Part shown: positions 60,781 through 64,000 of the stretch, one piece after another | How the letters are laid out: each line of letters opens with the position of its first letter | Position numbering within the stretch: position 1 is the first letter of the stretch | Assembly (NCBI RefSeq): GCF_900106995.1 | Contig: NZ_FNOK01000022.1 | Span: 81,132 to 145,131 of the forward strand | Reading direction: 5' to 3' | Source: Saccharopolyspora shandongensis | Lineage (GTDB): Bacteria > Actinomycetota > Actinomycetes > Mycobacteriales > Pseudonocardiaceae | Length of the DNA: 64,000 bases | The notes under the pieces: model-generated | Told to the model about the DNA's origin: nothing | Databases searched by the model: none | The model's input: only the letters and a program-made list of their open reading frames with translations | Made by a program: the position numbers and the translations under genes

Positions 60781-61215
60781 TCAGGCGGCGCGCTGTTCGG
60801 CGGCCAGGCGCTCGACGTAGGCGGTGACGGCTTCGGCCGGGATGCGGCGGGCGTGGCCGATGCGCACCGAGGCGACGGCGCCGGACTTCAGCAGCCGGAA
60901 CATCGTCGTCCGGCTCACCGACAACCGACGCGCAGCGGCCTCGACGGTGAGCAGCACGCGCGGCGCCTCCTCCGACTGCCGGGGCACAGGGAGGGAATGA
61001 CCGTGGGGAGCCGGAAACCGCGTTTTCCGGGGGTTTCCCGGGGCGTATTCCCTCGCCTCCCTCGTTCCCTCTCGGAGGGTTTCCGCAGGTCGTACCGAGG
61101 GAATCGGCGAGGGAACGCGGGAGGGAGAATTCCCTCCCTCCCCGGCGACTCCCTGCCCTGTTCCCTGTCCGATTCCCTGCCGGATCGACGGGTTGGCGTG
61201 CTGGCTGCGGTTCAT
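60781..61215 (-). CDS. Excisionase-like helix-turn-helix protein with repeat-encoded N-terminus
   Basis: 144 residues. The C-terminal half (about 87-140) is a MerR-like/excisionase helix-turn-helix: VLLTVEAAARRLSVSRTTMFRLLKSG, then VRIGHARRIPAEAVTAYVERL. The N-terminal 85 residues are low-complexity (QGIGQGTGQGVAGEGG) because the DNA beneath them is an AGGGAA array. ATG 61215 with AGGAG five bases upstream supports the long form. Probably Xis or an AICE regulator; it may direct excision with the integrase. Confidence 0.7.
   Translation of the reverse strand: MNRSQHANPSIRQGIGQGTGQGVAGEGGNSPSRVPSPIPSVRPAETLREGTREAREYAPGNPRKTRFPAPHGHSLPVPRQSEEAPRVLLTVEAAARRLSVSRTTMFRLLKSGAVASVRIGHARRIPAEAVTAYVERLAAEQRAA
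60990..61178. repeat. AGGGAA / TTCCCT word array inside a gene
   Basis: About eight exact AGGGAA or TTCCCT words and many one-off variants (GAGGGAG, TCCCTCCC) in 190 bp, within the N-terminal part of the excisionase-like gene. Confidence 0.7.
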
Positions 61216-61233
61216 GGGTGCTCCTGATGTCGG

Positions 61234-61390
61234 GCGAACTTAGCGAACTTTCGAACTTTGGGGTTGACCTGCGGTTTTAGTGGTGACCTAAGTTCGCTGC
61301 GTGGCGAACTTAGGGGCTAAGTTCGCGGGCCAGCGAACTTAGGAACTCATTGTTTTCCCTGGTCAGGGGCTAAGTTCGAAAGTTCGCTAA
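61234..61390. repeat. GCGAACTTAG iteron-like array
   Basis: GCGAACTTAG exact at 61234, 61304 and 61333; CTAAGTTCGC exact at 61288 and 61317; one-base variants at 61243 and 61370; partial copies at 61252 and 61380. Sits between the excisionase-like and DUF3987 genes and supplies the TAG stop of the latter. Confidence 0.78.
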
Positions 61391-62826
61391 CTTCGCGAGG
61401 TAGAGACGTAGATCCGAGTGGCGCGACCGCTCTTGCCATCGGCCCGCGCCCGCTCGCCTTCGGTGATCTCTCCCTTCTCGGTGAGCTGCTGGATGTAGCG
61501 ATCGATGTCGGCGGCCTTGGTCTTGCCCTGGAAGAACTCGGCGTTGACCTCCTTGCGGGTGCGCCCCTCCGGCCCGGCGTCGGCGATCCAGGCGGCCAGG
61601 CGTGGCCCGGTGGTGTCGTTGCCGCTGAACACCGCACGGGCGGAGGCGACGGCGTAGCGGACGAACGCGGCGGCGGCGGCCAGGTGCTCGACGGTGATCA
61701 GCTCCACGCCGTCGAGCGCGGCGTGGAGCCCGGCCACGCGCAGGCAGTTGGGTGCGGCGCGGGAGAGGAACTGTTCGATCGGGCCGTCGTCGGCGCTGTA
61801 GCCGCCGAACTCGACGTAGAGCCGCTGCCACAGCGCGGCGGCGTCGCGGGTAAGGCCGAGTTGCCCGAGGCGGGAACCGGCGGCCAGGCGGGCGCGGAGG
61901 TCTACGGCCAGGTGGTCGAGCAGGGTCGGGTCCGCTCCGGTGCTGCTGGGCAGGAACTGGGTCTGCGCGACCAGCACCGGCAGGAACCGGTTGTAGGTGC
62001 CCCCGGCCATGTCCGACGCCGAGAGCTTGGCCTGGAACTCCTTCGGCGTGATGTGGGCCAGGATCCCAACGTGGGTGTCCCGCACGATCCGCGCGTTCAC
62101 GCCGAGCGTGGAGAGGTTCCCGCCCTCCCACGCCGCGCGCAGCGTCGCCGAGAGCGTGTTGCCCTCCCGCTTCATCCGAGCCATGACGGTGGCCCACTCG
62201 GTCTCGAACGCCAGCAGCCGCCGATCACCAGGCGGCAGCAGCGACGCCCGCTTCTTCCCCTTGCCCTGGTCCTCGCCGTCGTCGGGGCCGGTCGCGCCCG
62301 CCTCGTCCTCGTTGAACGCCTGCGTCAGCCCCTCACCGGAGGTCAAACCGGAGTGGATGTTGCGGTCCACGAAGTCCGGGTCGGTGGCCAGCAGCAGCCG
62401 TTTCGCGGCCGACCAGCCCGCACCCTTCCTGCCGACTCCCGTCCGGCCGATGACCATCGGCCACACCAGCAACGGGTGCCGGTCGTCCCCGGCCCGCATG
62501 TGCGGCCCGTCGCCGAGATAGACCCCGGTCGCGGCCATCAGCGACGCGAGGATGTTCGCGGGGTCGGCCTCGCTGGTCGGCTCCAGGCGGCGCACCAGCG
62601 AACCGAGGTAGGTGCCGAACATCGCCTCGTCACGGTCGGGCAGCTCCGAGCGAGCGCGGGCGATCTCCTCCAGCGCGCGCCGCTCGGTCTCCGGGTCCAA
62701 CGCCAGCGACGGGACCGCCGGCACCGGCCCCGCGGCCTCCATCGGCGGCTGGGTGGCGTCGGGGACCAGGTGCAGCCGTCGCCGCTGTTCGCCCGGTTCG
62801 GCGGGCGGTGTTTCAGGCTTACTCAT
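61387..62826 (-). CDS. DUF3987 family protein (helicase/primase-associated)
   Basis: 479 residues. The family occurs in phages and integrative elements and is related to replicative helicase-like ATPases. Seen: LVWPMVIGRTGVGRKGAGWSAAKRLLL near 118, where the P-loop is imperfect (GRTGVGRKG, not GxGKS), RRLLAFETEWATVMARMKREGNTLSATLRAAWEGG near 205, HVGILAHITPKEF and a C-terminal winged-helix-like region (TRKEVNAEFFQGKTKAADIDRYIQQL). ATG 62826 has no strong Shine-Dalgarno. A replication role in the element is inferred from family and context. Confidence 0.75.
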   Translation of the reverse strand: MSKPETPPAEPGEQRRRLHLVPDATQPPMEAAGPVPAVPSLALDPETERRALEEIARARSELPDRDEAMFGTYLGSLVRRLEPTSEADPANILASLMAATGVYLGDGPHMRAGDDRHPLLVWPMVIGRTGVGRKGAGWSAAKRLLLATDPDFVDRNIHSGLTSGEGLTQAFNEDEAGATGPDDGEDQGKGKKRASLLPPGDRRLLAFETEWATVMARMKREGNTLSATLRAAWEGGNLSTLGVNARIVRDTHVGILAHITPKEFQAKLSASDMAGGTYNRFLPVLVAQTQFLPSSTGADPTLLDHLAVDLRARLAAGSRLGQLGLTRDAAALWQRLYVEFGGYSADDGPIEQFLSRAAPNCLRVAGLHAALDGVELITVEHLAAAAAFVRYAVASARAVFSGNDTTGPRLAAWIADAGPEGRTRKEVNAEFFQGKTKAADIDRYIQQLTEKGEITEGERARADGKSGRATRIYVSTSRS

Positions 62827-63009
62827 GGGCTTTCGGCTCCGATGCGACTCGGTGGTGTTCGTGCTGTTCGCTGGCGGTCGAAAGGGCCTCGACTCGACCC
62901 GACTCCCGGGGGGTCGACCGCCCTATCCCGATGCAGGTCGGCGGGGTCGACCGCCCCTCGACCCGATCCGGGCCGACTTCGGTCGAGTCGGGGTCGACTC
63001 ATGCAGGTC

Positions 63010-63085
63010 GCCGTCTCGGTCGCCCGGTCGGCTCGGTCGGCTCGGTCGGCCGGTCGGCCGGTCGGCTCGGTCGGCCCGGTCGGGA
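63010..63085. repeat. CGGTCGG tandem-like array
   Basis: About nine CGGTCG units in 75 bp, joined as CGGTCGGCT or CGGTCGGC, all in one orientation, the most tandem of the patches. Confidence 0.7.
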
Positions 63086-63217
63086 GAGGGGTTCTCGGCG
63101 GGTTCTCGGTGCTTCTCGGGTCCGGCTTCTCGGGGTTCTTCCCATGCAGGTGAGAAGCGGTGAAGAACCCGGGAGAACCGACCCCGTTCCGGCCGCCGGG
63201 AACCTGGTTCCCGGTCT

Positions 63218-63241
63218 GCTCCCAACCCCGGAGTTGGGAGC
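63218..63241. repeat. GCTCCCAAC hairpin
   Basis: GCTCCCAAC (63218-63226) pairs with GTTGGGAGC (63233-63241). The same 9-mer pair, in reverse arm order, forms the hairpin at 59499-59527, nearly 4 kb away in the same element. Confidence 0.65.
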
Positions 63242-63455
63242 CGGTTTCTGCTGTTCCCGGCGGTTCCGGACCCGGGCCTGTTGATCGGGTGGGAACCCGG
63301 CCGGTGGCGGCGTTCAAACCCCGTGTGGCGGCACGGGGTGGCGGAATGGCACCACCGGCCGGGTGTCTGGGGTGGCGTTCCAACAGGCCGCAACGGGCCG
63401 TTGCCGGAACCCTCCTGTGGGTCGTGTTCGTCCTGGTTGATCGGGCCAACAGGGT

Positions 63456-63788
63456 CTAGTTCGGCCAGAGCACGTCCGGCTCGACTTCGACCGGGTGCAC
63501 CAGGCGCTGCCGGGCGGGCTCCGGCAGCTGCATCAGCACCGAGATCGCCTCTGCCCGAGCTTCGGCCAGGGCGTAGCGCTGGCGGTCGAACGTCGGCCCG
63601 CCGCGCTCGATCAGCGTCGCCATCCCGCGTTCCAAGCGCTCCATCGCGGCGTCTGGGACGGTCAGGTGCAGGTGCCCGACGAAGCGCGCCAGGTCGGCGA
63701 TCTCCGCGCCCAGGAGCTCGGCGTGGGTCAGGGGGCAGGCGTAGAGCGCGGTCACCATGCCGTGCCGGGTCACTGCCTCCCGCGACAT
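63456..63788 (-). CDS. Hypothetical protein of the integrative element
   Basis: 110 residues, mostly helical and hydrophilic, no family recognised. ATG 63788 overlaps the stop of the next gene upstream (TGATG) and has GGAAGGGG seven bases upstream, so it is a real coupled gene. Ends with TAG just past the second GTTGATCGGG word. Confidence 0.6.
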   Translation of the reverse strand: MSREAVTRHGMVTALYACPLTHAELLGAEIADLARFVGHLHLTVPDAAMERLERGMATLIERGGPTFDRQRYALAEARAEAISVLMQLPEPARQRLVHPVEVEPDVLWPN

Positions 63789-63997
63789 CACGCCACCCCT
63801 TCCAGCTCGATCCGCTCCGCGCCCGACAGACCGCCGATCAGCGGGTCTTTCGGGTTGGAGATCGCGTGCGGGGTCGGAGTGGCGTTGGCGATGTCGGCGC
63901 GGGTGACCACCGGGTGATTCCGGGACCACTCCCCGGCGATGCCCAGCTCCTCGGCCGACGCGTCGTAGACGTCGCTGAACAGCTGCTGGTAGGTCAC
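63788..63997 (-). CDS. Small hypothetical protein, possibly cut by window end
   Basis: 69 residues from GTG 63997 (VTYQQLFSDVYDASAEELGIAGEW). The frame stays open to the window edge, so the true start may lie beyond 64000. Acidic, no motif recognised; coupled to the next gene by overlapping stop and start. Confidence 0.5.
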   Translation of the reverse strand: MTYQQLFSDVYDASAEELGIAGEWSRNHPVVTRADIANATPTPHAISNPKDPLIGGLSGAERIELEGVA

Positions 63998-64000
63998 CGA

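Larger units (their letters stand above)
62827..63455. other. Repeat-rich noncoding region of the element
   Basis: 629 bp without a supported gene. Consecutive patches are dominated by GTCGAC/GGTCGA (62875-63000), CGGTCGG (63010-63085), TTCTCGG/GAGAAC (63090-63180) and GGTTCCC/GGGAACC (63185-63300). ATGCAGGT occurs three times (62931, 63001, 63144) and GTTGATCGGG twice (63280, 63436). Confidence 0.6.
57900..64000. mobile_element. Integrative element (AICE-like), one end
   Basis: Order from the tRNA: tyrosine integrase, small membrane protein, excisionase-like HTH protein, DUF3987 protein, two small genes, all on the minus strand, with long repeat-rich gaps. This fits an actinomycete integrative conjugative element; as I recall, Saccharopolyspora pSE101 also uses a tRNA-Thr. 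Replication and Tra genes are not in view, so an AICE is inferred. Confidence 0.7.

Noticed and set aside
59384..63455. CRISPR array or minisatellite
   Set aside because: Words are short, occur in both orientations, have irregular spacing and change from patch to patch; there are no equal spacers and no cas genes.
57974..64000. Prophage
   Set aside because: No structural, packaging or lysis genes; integrase, HTH and DUF3987 content fits an integrative plasmid-like element better.

Overview
The window is high-GC actinobacterial DNA, most likely from a Pseudonocardiaceae genus such as Saccharopolyspora. Pointers are DasR-type GlcNAc control with an MsiK-type ATPase elsewhere, an EspG (type VII secretion) gene, DUF3263/LytR-C and DUF3159 genes, an OtsB-GH15 fusion and a tRNA-borne actinomycete integrative element. 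The genus is an inference. Coordinates are my own reading; starts were chosen from Shine-Dalgarno position and family length.

Layout: 0-8 kb holds moeA, an M48-like membrane protein with a broken zinc motif, the psd-pssA phospholipid pair and a CDC48-like double AAA ATPase. 8-10.4 kb has a DUF3263/LytR-C pair, def and a Uma2-type gene. 10.6-20.2 kb is thiamin synthesis: thiC behind a TPP riboswitch, thiD, a second TPP riboswitch driving thiO-thiS-thiG on the minus strand, and thiE; a FUSC protein and two small membrane proteins lie among them. 20.2-22.5 kb has a secreted S1 protease and a Thr/Pro-rich membrane protein. 22.9-30.3 kb is a chitin/GlcNAc unit: dasR, dasABC without an ATPase, a dre-controlled SIS gene, an amidohydrolase and a GlcNAc-kinase-type gene. 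30.6-36.4 kb has dapA, DUF3159, espG with a giant proline-rich partner, and an SGNH hydrolase. 36.8-47.3 kb has a SARP regulator, an ADP-ribosylglycohydrolase, a K+ channel, a znuABC-type zinc importer, msiK (the probable ATPase for DasABC) and a LacI regulator. 47.5-51.7 kb is a five-gene minus-strand operon (DUF4178, DUF4247, unknown, DUF350, membrane spermidine synthase). 51.9-57.6 kb has OtsB-GH15, OtsA and a ThrE-type exporter.

From the tRNA-Thr at 57.85 kb to the window end lies one end of an integrative element: tyrosine integrase with a cysteine-rich insert, small membrane protein, excisionase-like HTH protein, DUF3987 protein and two small genes. The other junction is outside the window. 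Its noncoding DNA is a patchwork of short-word arrays, each segment filled with a different 4-10 bp word in both orientations.

The chromosomal part carries two further unexplained systems. One is a family of four ~210-280 bp intergenic elements with a hairpin core showing compensatory base changes, one copy having MITE-like inverted ends. The other is two families of perfect or near-perfect intergenic palindromes, one member lying in frame inside the spermidine synthase gene. These, with the word arrays, are the strongest candidates for something undescribed.
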